A stretch of DNA of 64,000 nucleotides from Phanerochaete sordida (taxonomy: Eukaryota; Basidiomycota; Agaricomycetes; Polyporales; Phanerochaetaceae), in NCBI GenBank assembly GCA_019973155.2, contig BPQB01000078.1:95871-159870 (forward strand). Reading direction: 5' to 3'. The position numbers and the translations under genes are program-made. How positions within the stretch are numbered: the first letter of the stretch is position 1; each line of letters starts with the position of its first letter. Under the pieces are notes generated by a model. The model saw only the letters and a program-made list of their open reading frames with translations, made no database searches and was not told where the DNA came from. Below, piece by piece: positions 45,274 to 55,152 of this stretch.

Positions 45274-47316
45274 CTATAATATCCCTGAATCCTTCAACGC
45301 GTTTTGTAGTATTGTCTCCTTCACCGCCGCGAAGACGAGACGGATATTACTGGTGTCCGTCGCCTGAGTCAGGCTGCAGAACCGTTGGTCAGCGACGATG
45401 ATCGCGAACCCGACGGGAGCGCCACGTACTGAGGATAAACGCTTAGCCGCGCTCGGTTCGCCTGCATGAACCGCCAGAGGATGTACTTCGCGGCCTTGTT
45501 GATGTCGGCGCCACCGGTGTACTCCGGGAAATACCTCTCGAGCGGGACCTGTAAAGACACGTGAATATATGCGGAGCGTGCGCAGCTGTGCGACGCACCT
45601 TCGGCAGCTTGTTCTTGAAGACGTCAATCTTGTTAAGGAACAAGATTATGGATGTTCGCAGGAACCACCGTGAGTTGATCACGGAGTCGAAGAGTACGAG
45701 GGACTCCGCCATGCGATTCTGCGAGAATGAGTGCCGTGCGTCACAATCAGCAGCGAATGAGACATACCTGATTCCGCGCCTCGAGCAGTACCTGATCGTA
45801 CTCCGATAGCGCGGTGCAGAAGATGATCGACGTCACGCTCTCGAAGCAGTGTATCCACTTCTTCCGCTCTGACCGCTGCCCACCGACGTCGAACATGTGT
45901 ATTCTGCGTGGAGTGTTAGTTGTATGCGCATAAAACATGGCAGGTGACGCACGATAGAGGGCCTAGACTGAACCGCGTTTCGGTGATACCGGTACTTTTC
46001 GCTCGACACCGTAGCACGTCGGTCTCGGTCGGAACGTAATCGGGCGTGCCTATTCGTTGTGCTTCCGTGAAGAAGCTGTAAAGAAAGGCTGTTAGTAAGA
46101 TCCTTGCATCGCTCGCCGAGCACTTACTAAGAGGCGCTATCCATGAGATAGAACTCGCTACTGTGATCCATAATCTTCGATATTATGGGATCTTTCCACA
46201 GCTCGTGGATAGCATACGCCATGTCTTCCGAGAAGTAGAAGCCTGGTGACGGTACCACCTCGTAGTCCATGATACGGTCGGCGTTTGCCTGGAACAGTCG
46301 TCAGTGAGGTCACGATGGAGTGGCTTGAGGAGACGCACCCGGTTCGTTGGTTCCACACAATCAACGCCAATCTTGCGCATGGCAAGCAGGATGTGATGCG
46401 CTGACTCGAGGAGGTTCTTGTAAATCGTCGTTCGGAACGTAAGGAGTTCTTCGCGAGTGTAGCCATTCTGATGGATAATCTTCATCTGCTTGACAATGGT
46501 CGACTTCCCTGACTCGCCGGATCCTAGCAAAGCTATTAGCAAACGGCTCGAAAGGCCAACCAAAGCAGAGGGGAGCGCGCATTCGCCGACAGGTTCGAGG
46601 CAAGCATCGGCCCGCCGTACGCCTTCCGAGAGCATACCAATTCCCCTCGTTCCATCAGATATAAGGGTAACGCGACCGCTGCCGCGCGCCGACGCTGATG
46701 GATCCGACAACGGATCCCACACCAACTGGGCTCGCATAACAAGCACCGTTCACACCAAGGTCTGCGACGGCATGCAGAATGCCGTCGCACGTCGTGCCTG
46801 GCGAAGCGCGCTTCGAGAAGTCGCGCCACCTCTGGGACTTCGACGCCGGTGTGAACGGTGACTGGCATGGACGGCCCAGGCAGGTTGATCCTTTTGGCGG
46901 TACACGATGCACATGATGCGTCTGTGAGAGCATCTGCCCCTCGCGATACGGAGGAACTCTGGCGCTGCACCGAGGCCCCCGCCTCGCAGAGCCCGGCAAT
47001 CACGCCCGCCCCGCGGTCGCCGATGCAGTGACCTGCAGCTGCGCTCGAGCGAGCACGAGAAGGCGCGAGCTGTGGCGAGCGTGGCCGGGGCGGTACCGGT
47101 GACTTCATTGATGCGGTCGCCGCGGGTCCAGCCCTGGATGCGCTGCAGCTCCCCTGCGCACGGTCCCAGGGCGCGCAGAACGGGAGCGGGCGACTCACCG
47201 AGCAGCAGGATCTTACACTCCTTCTTGAACTTCCGCGAGTCCTCCTCTATCTGCTTGTCGATCTCCTGCGAGCGTGCCGCGGCCTCGCGGTCGACAGTCG
47301 AGACACAGTTCCCCAT
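45274..47316 (-). CDS. Heterotrimeric G-protein alpha subunit
   Basis: A GTPase that relays receptor signals such as pheromone or nutrients at the plasma membrane. Exons 47316-47199, 46523-46339, 46288-46128, 46075-45953, 45903-45768, 45718-45599, 45548-45430 and 45373-45274; 353 residues, the usual G-alpha length. MGNC at the start predicts N-myristoylation at Gly2 and palmitoylation at Cys4. Motifs: P-loop GSGESGKST (40-48), switch I Arg179 in RAKSTGI, switch II DVGGQ (201-205) with catalytic Gln205, FLNKID, and TQATDT in place of TCATDT. The end KDSGIL lacks the Cys four residues from the C-terminus that pertussis toxin modifies. [24 protein letters not shown] fits fungal group II G-alpha proteins, though the group call is tentative. 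The first intron is 675 nt, against 49-56 nt for the others. Confidence 0.93.
46524..47198 (-). other. Long first intron of the G-alpha gene with a foldback segment
   Basis: A GTGAGT...CTAG intron that interrupts the P-loop Gly codon. It contains a perfect 13-bp inverted repeat (CACCGTTCACACC at 46744-46756, inverse at 46848-46860). Inside that pair lie an 11-bp hairpin (46763-46773/46779-46789, 5-nt loop) and a 14-bp palindrome, CGAAGCGCGCTTCG (46802-46815). The minus strand is open through nearly the whole intron, but no domain is recognised. Confidence 0.6.
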
Positions 47317-49083
47317 GGCGGCGCGGCGGGCGGACCGTCCACAGTGGCGGTGGCGGGAGGAGGGGGCGGGTGTGCCAGCGGGCGGGCGAAACGGGTGGGC
47401 AGGGCGTGCGCGGGGAGAGCACGCGTGGGTCGCAGGGCGGCGGCGGTGTCGTCAGAACGAGTGAGAGCACAGCCGGGGGCGTTCGTGAGGGTTCGTGCTC
47501 GTCGTCGGCGTCGTGTCCCCCGTGTGAAGCAGTGGCACGGCGGTCGGTGCGGTCGTGGTCGGCACTGAACGGGTGGGACGGTGCCCGCGGGGAGGAGGAA
47601 GATGGAGCGGGAGATGGAGGAGAACAAGGGACGGGCCTCTGCGAAGACGGCGAGAGCGCAGGCCGCGTGACGGTCACACTTGGCGATATAGTGCGTCACG
47701 TCACGACCTCTCTGGGCCGGCGGCAGCGGCGACGTCGGCAGCAGGCGCCCGCACATATTTGGTTCCGCGACGTTGTGCGACGCCCGCCAGCCCGCGCCAC
47801 GACGCCACCCGACGCTCGCCCACCACCGCCGGCGGCACAGCGACGAGCATCGCTGGCCCGTGCACCACAGCGGCGACCACGCTGCGTCGCGCGGCGCCCC
47901 CGACAACCGGATGGCGGTATCCATATGTGCAACTGATTGACTGCCGCGGCACGCTCGTGAGCCAAAGTCATCTATCCAAATAAGGCCGCACCCTCCCCTA
48001 ACCTCCCACCACCCGCTACCAGCCACCGACGACCCTGCGCGCGGCTCCATGAGTTGTGCACCAGAAGACATGGTGCTGGAGAAGCCTGCATGGAGCTGAA
48101 GAAGACACCAACCCGCCGTGGGTCTCTTCTAGCCAGGATCCAGCAGCGACCCAGCCTCGGGACACTCCCGCCTCGCAGGGTATCCTCCGCTGCTAACGCC
48201 ACGCCCACAAATTGCACAGCGGAAGCGAAAGCAAGCCTGACGTGCGCACGCCCTGCGCAGGAGCCGACGCCAGCGCAGGACAGCTCCCTGCACGTCCCCG
48301 AGCCATCCCCGGCCGCTCGTGCGTCGCGCAAAGCGCGGCCGGGCACCATAGCCTGCCCGACCCTGCGGAGCTGTCACTGCGAGACGTGCACAGCGCGCCA
48401 CGCGGCCCCGACGTGCGTAATTTCCGTGCGCCGCTCGGGGGCAAGTGCGCCTCGCTGGCGGGTGGGAGCACGGGAAAGCGTCCGTCGATACCTCGGCGAA
48501 ACCCCGATAATCATGGACTTGCCTTTCCTGGCCGCGATCTGTCTAAGTACCTGCGCGATTGCCCAGTCGTCGAGATTGCATTAATTCGAGCTGTTCGCCT
48601 TTTCGACATGACATCGTGACCTCTGCGAAAGATGTCTGACAGGAACAAAGAGGCAGGTATGTCGACGAATGAGCTCTACCCCACAAATGAGTGCAGGGAG
48701 GCTTTCCGCGCCCAGCCGTACGTGGACTCACGACGACGTCTCGCATCGAAACAAAACGGAGGGTATATTGCACACGAATACTACGACAAAACGCAGCAGG
48801 AAAGGGGTGATCACAGGGTGCGGGTGTGCAAAAAGGGAGGGGAGGGGACGAGGATACGCCAAAATCAAGGCTACAACAACAAAAGGCACAAAAGACACAA
48901 AACAAGCCGCTAGTCAAAACAACAGCGCACAGTGGCGGCGCCAGGCATAAGGCCACGCGCGCGCCCAGGCGTGACGGAGGAGATAGATACAGGCGCGTCG
49001 CTGGCCACGGAAACTAAGAAACCGGAACGCCGACGAACGCGAGTCGCGAGCGCACCACCAATAAATAGAACTCGCTAGCACCC
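47317..49083. other. About 1.8 kb without a supported gene
   Basis: Upstream region of the G-alpha gene and downstream region of the first CFEM gene. GC-rich in its left half; many overlapping frames, none convincing. It should hold the G-alpha promoter. Confidence 0.45.
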
Positions 49084-50546
49084 TCAGAACGCGAGTGCGG
49101 CGAGGAGCGCAGCGGCCGCGATGCCGACGAGGCCGCGCGGCGCGTCGTGGACCGCCGCGTTCGCGGTGTTGCTCGGCGTGACCGTCGGCACTGGCGCCGT
49201 GACGCTCGGGAGGTCGTTCGGCGCGAAGCTCGTCGGGTTGCTGAGCGTCGCGGGCGGGACGGTGATCCCGCCAGCCGGGCGGCTGCCCGACACGCCCGCG
49301 GACGCGCTGGTCGTCGCGGAGCTGGAGGGCGCGCTCTGCGTGGAGCTCACAACGGGCGCAGTGACGCTGGTGCTGCTGCTAGCGCCGGCGGCTGTGGGTG
49401 TGGAGGACGCCGCAGGGCTAGAAGGCGAGGCGGACGGGGAGCTCGACTGCTTGGCGGAGCCGGACGGGGAGCTCGAGCCCGAAGGCGAAGAGGACTGCGT
49501 GGTGGCTGAGCCCGAGGTGATCGTGGTACTCGCGATGACGCTCGACGCGGCGGCGCTCGAGGACGCTGCGCTGAGAGTCAGTGCAACCCCAACCGAGACG
49601 AGGAGAGCTTGACGTACCGGACGAGCTCGCAGCTACGGCGGCCGAGGTTGTGGACTCAGCAGGCGGGGCGCTGGCGCTGGAGGACGCGTTTGCAGCAGCA
49701 ACGTCGTCCAGCTGGCGCGCGACGCGGACCTGAGCCGGAGAAGCTGTAGGCGTGATGAGAATTCGTAGCCAGAAGCGCATAGATGAACGGCGCCCCGAAC
49801 GGCGCTGACCGTTCGTGGCGCCGCCACTCCCAAGGCCCCGCGTTCGAGCCGGTGCCTGCGACCAGCTCTAGGCAGGCCGGGCCTGTTCGACCGCCAGCAG
49901 CGCGCGAGCTGCGCACAAGACCGTAAAACCCGTGCGTATAGAGGCGATGGGTGGCGATACGGTGATGTAATGGCTCGCAGCTGCACTCTACATTTACTGA
50001 CGGTGCATCACTGGCAAGCAGGACGCGCATATATCGGCCATAAAGGCTGCCCCATGGCATGAATGCTTGTCTTCTGCATGTGCCATCGGCTCGAAAGCCA
50101 GCACTCGGCGGGTAACCGAGTGTGGCGAAACGGAGTCTTCCGCGCATAGAAGGCGTTGGGGTGGGCACGAGACTGGGGAAAGGAACTCACCGGCGGCAGA
50201 GCAAGCTTCGTTGAAGAAGGCGGCACCGGCAGCGATGTCGCCCGCGTCGCACGAGGCCTGAATACACTCTGTGAACGCAGCGCGGAATGCCGAGCTTGCA
50301 CAGATGCAGTCGAGATCTCTGCAACGTGACAATCAGTTTTCCCCCCTCCAGACACGACACCAAACACGATGGCGGAAATGCCAGTGTCAGGGGCAAAATG
50401 GGCACTCACAAGCCGAAGCAGGCCGTGTTTGGGGCGGCGCTCGCGACGCAGCTATTCACGCACGTCGGCACGGAGCTGGCGACAGGCTTTGCGCCAGAAA
50501 GCGCGACGGCGCAGGCGAGGAGGGCAACCAACAGCTTGTTGAACAT
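49084..50546 (-). CDS. CFEM-domain, probably GPI-anchored, surface protein 1
   Basis: Exons 50546-50410, 50318-50191, 49743-49618 and 49565-49084; 290 residues. Starts MFNKLLVALLACAVALSG, a secretion signal. The CFEM domain (about 27-88) has all eight Cys with canonical spacing: PTCVNSC, TAC, LDLDCIC, TEC, QASC and EAC. The Asp before the fourth Cys, which contacts haem in known CFEM proteins, is present. A long Ser/Thr/Ala/Pro-rich stalk follows. The end, LVGIAAAALLAALAF, is a hydrophobic GPI-attachment tail. It is likely exposed on the cell wall or membrane, with possible roles in haem or iron uptake, adhesion or surface sensing. The third intron (49744-50190, 447 nt) is unusually long. Confidence 0.87.
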
Positions 50547-52611
50547 CTTGAAGTGGTAAAGTTTGACGGTCCGGCTGGGATCTGTCGACAGAGCGATGGG
50601 TTTTGCTGTTAATCGAGAGCTCGAGAGCCGAACGGGGCAAGAGGAAACGACAGTGGGCCTCGGAGGAGGGGAGGGGAAAAGAGCGTGGTGGTCGAGAGCA
50701 AGAAGCTAAAAGACGCGGGGTGCGGGGTGCGCTCGCCGGGGGCCTGCTGATGGGCGTGCGTGACCGGGTGGGGGCGCGTTCGAGAAGCGCGGTCGAGCGT
50801 GCAGGCTGGAGAAGGCGAGCGAGCGGGCACCGGACTCGTCGAGATGCAAAAAGGCGGCACACGCAACCGTGCGACTCCCTCGCTATATACGCCGCCGCGT
50901 CCCGTGACCCGCCCGCTCCCCTCCGCCCAAGACGCGGCGAGCCCTCCCCGCGCCCAACAGCTGCACCGACAACACGCCATCGCCCCATCTCCCCACCGTC
51001 ACCTTGGCACCGCGACCCTCTGCGCACGCGGCACGCGCTGCTGGCCGCGGCGCGCAGGATCCCCACCCGAGACGCGTGCGGACGGCGGCCCGAGCACACA
51101 TCGCGAGACGCACCCTCGGAGGAACCGTGCTCGGAACGAGAAGTCTCTTGCAATGCGGCCGGGCGGTCACTTGACCAGGAGTCGCGTGCAGAGTGCTGCT
51201 CGTCGGGACATGTGCTCGCGCGGGCGGCGCCAGCGCATGTGGACGTGGCTCCCGCTTCGCGCTCGCCATGCTCTGCGGGAGCATGGCCAAAGCGAAGCGG
51301 GTCCTCGGCGGGTGCTTTGACGGAGCCCAGGATGGTCTCCGAGACGGGGTGACCAGGCCTGGCGGCGGCATGCGCGGTCGAGCGAGACCGCCGTTGGCGG
51401 CGAGCTCCAGATGAGCGGGCAGCGGTGAGCGTACAAAGTCTCCGTCTCCGCTGTTGAAACGTTGACGGTGTAGGATGTGGTTCGTGCTCAACGCGAGGGC
51501 AGCACGACGCCAGCACGACGCACAGCCGTGCCTGGGCACTCCACTCGGCTACGCCCACAAGCGGCGGTGAAACACTTCACGCTCGCGGTCCCGTGCCACC
51601 AAGTCGCGTCGTCCGTCACCTCGCGCCGTTCTCGCAAGGTCAACTTCAGACCATATTCTTGTACAGTACTCTCAGACGAGCAGCAATAAAATATACCCTT
51701 CTCACCTGGACATTACGTTCATAGCACCGGCACAAATTGCAGGGCCTACAGGACGAAGACTCCGAACTAGAACGCTGTGAAAGCGGTCCCGCTGAAGAGG
51801 AGGCAGAGGGGGCCGTCTACGAGTTCCTTAATCTTCGGAGGGCTATAAAGCCCGCCGTGACTGCTAGCTTCGCGAACAAAGTGCACCATGTACAAGGCAG
51901 CTCCCTCGCTAGAAGAGGCTCGCGTCAAGTAGACTTTGACAGGCGTAGCCAGCTGCTACAGCTCGGGCGAGCAGGCGCTGAGCTCGACCAGAGACCGTAG
52001 GGAAACTAGTACCGTCGACCACAGAGAGAGCTGGTGAAGAAATTCTATGACGCGTTTGGTTGTCTAAGCTCAGACGTCGCGCGATGCGCCCTGCGCGCGG
52101 TGAAACACTTCGCGCTCGACGCGATCCCGTGCTGCAGCACCGCGTCGCGCGACCGCAGCTTGTGCCGCTCTGCCCGCTCTACCTGAGACGTGTGCATGCT
52201 GCAAGAGGAGGCAAGCGTACGGACGACGGAGTCGAGGAGACCGTGGACGCGGTCGTGGTCTACCTTCGTGCAGCTCGCCGTGAAGAAATTGGCGGGGACG
52301 GTACGCCGGATGCGATGCAGAACGTCGAGACGAGCGAAAGCCTGAGTACGAGCGCGGATGGCCTTGTCTCAGACTTACATCGACGAGGCCCAGATGTATC
52401 ACGCGTCCTAAACATGTATGAAGGTATGGGGATTACAACAGAGTCCAAAGGGTAGGGTAGGGTACATGTCAAGCGACCTCGTCGTGTACCCAGAGGCAGC
52501 GAGCGGAGGACTACGTTTCGCAGGCAGGGTCCATGTATGCATCAAGTATCCGTAGAAGATGTCCGCAGAAATAAAAGTGTTTCGTCGATCGAGCGCCGCA
52601 CAGCACGGCGT
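50547..52611. other. About 2.1 kb without a supported gene
   Basis: Upstream of the first CFEM gene and downstream of the second. A TATA element at 50881-50893 is listed separately. Two diverged copies of a GCGGTGAAACACTTC string (about 51564 and 52097) suggest an old duplication. A CTATAAAGCCCG string at about 51843 on the plus strand has no supported gene after it. Confidence 0.45.
50881..50893 (-). promoter_or_regulatory. TATA-like element upstream of CFEM gene 1
   Basis: Minus-strand GGCGTATATAGCG, about 335 bases upstream of the ATG at 50546. The distance would require a long leader or a leader intron. The second CFEM gene has a very similar string. Confidence 0.4.
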
Positions 52612-53356
52612 TTAGAGAACAAGGCCCGCGCCAGCGACGACGCCGACGAGCGCCGCGCCCACACCCGCGACGGTGTTCCAGTTGACGGCGACCGCGCCCG
52701 CTGCGTTACCGGTGTTGCTGGCGCCGCCGGTGTTGCTCGTCGACGAGCCGCCGCTGGTGCTGCTGCCGCTGGGGCCAGTCGCGGACGAAAGCGCGCTCGA
52801 GAGGCTGCTGCGCGCGCTGGACGCCTCGCTCGAGAGCGACGAGGCCGCGGAGGATGCCGCGCTCGACAGGCTCGACGCGTCGCTCGACGCCGCGGAGGTC
52901 GCGGACGACGCGGCGCTGCCGCCAGACGACGTCGCGCTGGAGGCACCGGAGGAGCCAGAGGAGGCTGTGTGACGGAGCTGTCAGTTGGGGCGCTTCATGC
53001 GCGACGGCGGCGACACGTACCGCTAACGGAGGCGCACTCTTCGCTCTGCAGCGCGAGCGCGGCCTGCTGGTCGGCGGACGAGCAGGTGGACGTGAGGCAC
53101 GACGTCGCCGCGGACAGGAAGTTGGCGTTCGTGCACACACACGAGAGGTCGGTGCTACGAAAGCCGGGTTCAGCGGCTGACGAGCGATACTGGCAGACGG
53201 GGGTACTCACAAGCTGGAGCAGCCCGCAGAGGACGCGGCCTGCGTGATGCATCCGAGAACGCACGCGCTGATGGAGGGAGTCGCGGACGGAGCCTGGGCG
53301 TGGACCGCGACGGCGGCGGCGGCGAGGACAGCGAGGGTCTTCATGTTGAACATCGT
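52612..53356 (-). CDS. CFEM-domain, probably GPI-anchored, surface protein 2
   Basis: Exons 53356-53211, 53154-53021 and 52964-52612 (56-nt introns); 210 residues. Starts MFNMKTLAVLAAAAVAVHAQ, a signal peptide ending near HAQ. The eight CFEM Cys are complete: SACVLGC, AGC, TDLSCVC, TSC, TSTC and EEC, with the Asp in TDLSC. A Ser/Ala/Gly-rich stalk follows (SSGSSGASSAT, SSTSNTGGASNTG). The end, VAGVGAALVGVVAGAGLVL, is a GPI-attachment tail. It differs from CFEM gene 1 in sequence but has the same layout and orientation. Likely a wall or membrane surface protein with a possible haem-binding or adhesion role. Confidence 0.9.
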
Positions 53357-55152
53357 GGGGAGTGCGGTGGGGGCTGTACGCGAACGAGGGTCGTCGTGGA
53401 AGTGAGGCGAACAGGTCACTCTGCCCGTGTCCTCCAGGGTTTATATACGCCGGGCGGCGATCGCCCCAGGCGCCTGACGGGGAGCACACGAGGGACGAGG
53501 GTGACGTCGCGGACGGAGCGCGTTTACCTCATTTGGTGCACGACCCCAGAACGGGAGCGATCGAGCACGCGGATGGCTCCGGTCGTGCTGGCGCGTCCCT
53601 ACCCCGCCGTTGCCTGTGGCGGTCCCGGGTGCCTTGCCAGGTCTCGCCCTGAGTCGGCCCAAAGCCCCTGAGGCCGGGGGTTCAAGCCGTGCGACGACTG
53701 CGACGACGAAGCCAACAGCGAGAGCTGGCGAGCGGCGTGAGGTGGGAAGAGTCCGCGACGGCTGCTGTATGATGCGCTAGCACGAACAGTCGGGGTCAGC
53801 TGCCTCCCAACACCATCTGCAGCGACGGTTCCAGAAGTCAAAAGTTAATTGAGCGCGAACGAAGGTAAACACAGCCATCATGATGTTCTGTCTTCGCTCC
53901 GTTCTGTGCCATCGTGCGCCCCAGATGGAGGTGGTGTTCGTGCTCGGCGGAACCTGATCGCGGAGGGCATCGTTTGCAAAGCCGGTCTGCAAACACGTTC
54001 TCAGCAGCCAAAGCGCGTGATAACATACCGAGGGCAGTACACTCGGGCGGAATGTGTTCATGTTCATTTGGTCGAGGGCGGTATGACAGGGAAGATCCGC
54101 GTACAGGGACAGTGGCACGTAATAATAGCGTCCTGGCAACGGACGTGCAGTCTAGATTCGAATCCCCAAGAGTTTCGTACGGGGTCTGCGAAGGCGGCTC
54201 GGGCTTGCAATCGAGTTGTCCCCTCGAGCGGCACCGATGGATTTGACATCCACGGAGGCCCATTCTGGGAACGACTGCGCGAGAAGGCCAGGGGCAGACA
54301 AGCCAGGTTGAGGCGCAAAGAGGTTGGGGTAGCACGCGACCACTGGAAGGCGGCTGGTACAGAAGAAGGTCGCGCAGGAGTTAGCAGAGGGCGGCTGCGG
54401 CAACGAACACTGTAGTTGGACGAATGCGAAGCAGATCAGCGCACGGCAACAAGTTTCACGGTTTATAAAGCCCGAGCGACCGTACGGATGCTGCACGCAG
54501 ACAGTCAAGGATGGTGGACGAAGCGGGCCAGACACAGCCGACGGGCGGCCATGGGAGAAGTGGGACTGCGCATATCCTAGGTGCTGGAAGAAGAGTCGAG
54601 GAGATAGCGCATTCGCAAGACTGCAAGGAGGGAGATGGGAAACAAAATGAAGGCGGATGGGCTCACGAAGAGAGAACGCTCCCGAGTCAACCTCGTCCTC
54701 CTGCACTTGCCCTGAGTACGGCCATCCAAACCGAGTCGGACCGTAGCGGGCCTCGCATATACGCTGGTTTGAACGAAACCCTTTTTGCAAGATTGAGCAA
54801 GATACTCAACACGGCGTGGTCGAGATAGACAACGACGAGCGTAGCGGCGTGGAAGACAGTCGGCGGTCGACGATGGTCGAGCAGGAAGAGGATGAGGAGA
54901 GCGCTCAGCTGACTAAGTTGCGCTTACACCGCGTAAGCTGACGCAAACGTCTCGAGTCCAGACTCTTCCGTCCTCGACGTCGTCTCGCTCGTCTTTCTCT
55001 TCCACCACCACTCACCTCGGCCTCAGACTCTTTCGAATTCGCGGCCTTCTTGTATCACTACCGATCCTGTACTCATACGACTGCTACATCCTCTTCGGCT
55101 AGAGTCTCCTGACACCCAAACGCGTACACCCACCACTAATTATCAGCACACG
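53357..55152. other. About 1.8 kb without a supported gene
   Basis: Lies between the divergent CFEM 2 and HECT gene starts. It contains the TATA element at 53441-53451 and a plus-strand TTTATAAAGCCCG string near 54463 with no supported gene downstream. A CT-rich stretch (about 54955-55150) directly before the HECT start is typical of fungal promoters. Confidence 0.45.
53441..53451 (-). promoter_or_regulatory. TATA box of CFEM gene 2
   Basis: Minus-strand GGCGTATATAA, about 85-95 bases upstream of the ATG at 53356, a normal position for a fungal TATA box. Confidence 0.6.

Noticed and set aside
46536..47198. A 220-codon minus-strand frame inside the first G-alpha intron
   Set aside because: It overlaps the donor and reads through GC-rich sequence with no domain. 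The P-loop codon requires splicing from 47199 to 46523, so this is kept only as an intron note.
53665..53700. GGGTTCAAGCC string resembling a tRNA T-loop
   Set aside because: No upstream D-arm or anticodon arm at tRNA distance.
54120..54185. Possible tRNA with GATTCGAATCCCC box-B-like string and a CGTCC/GGACG stem
   Set aside because: The T stem does not pair on either strand, no acceptor stem can be drawn, and there is no terminator T-run. TTCGAA is simply a palindrome here.
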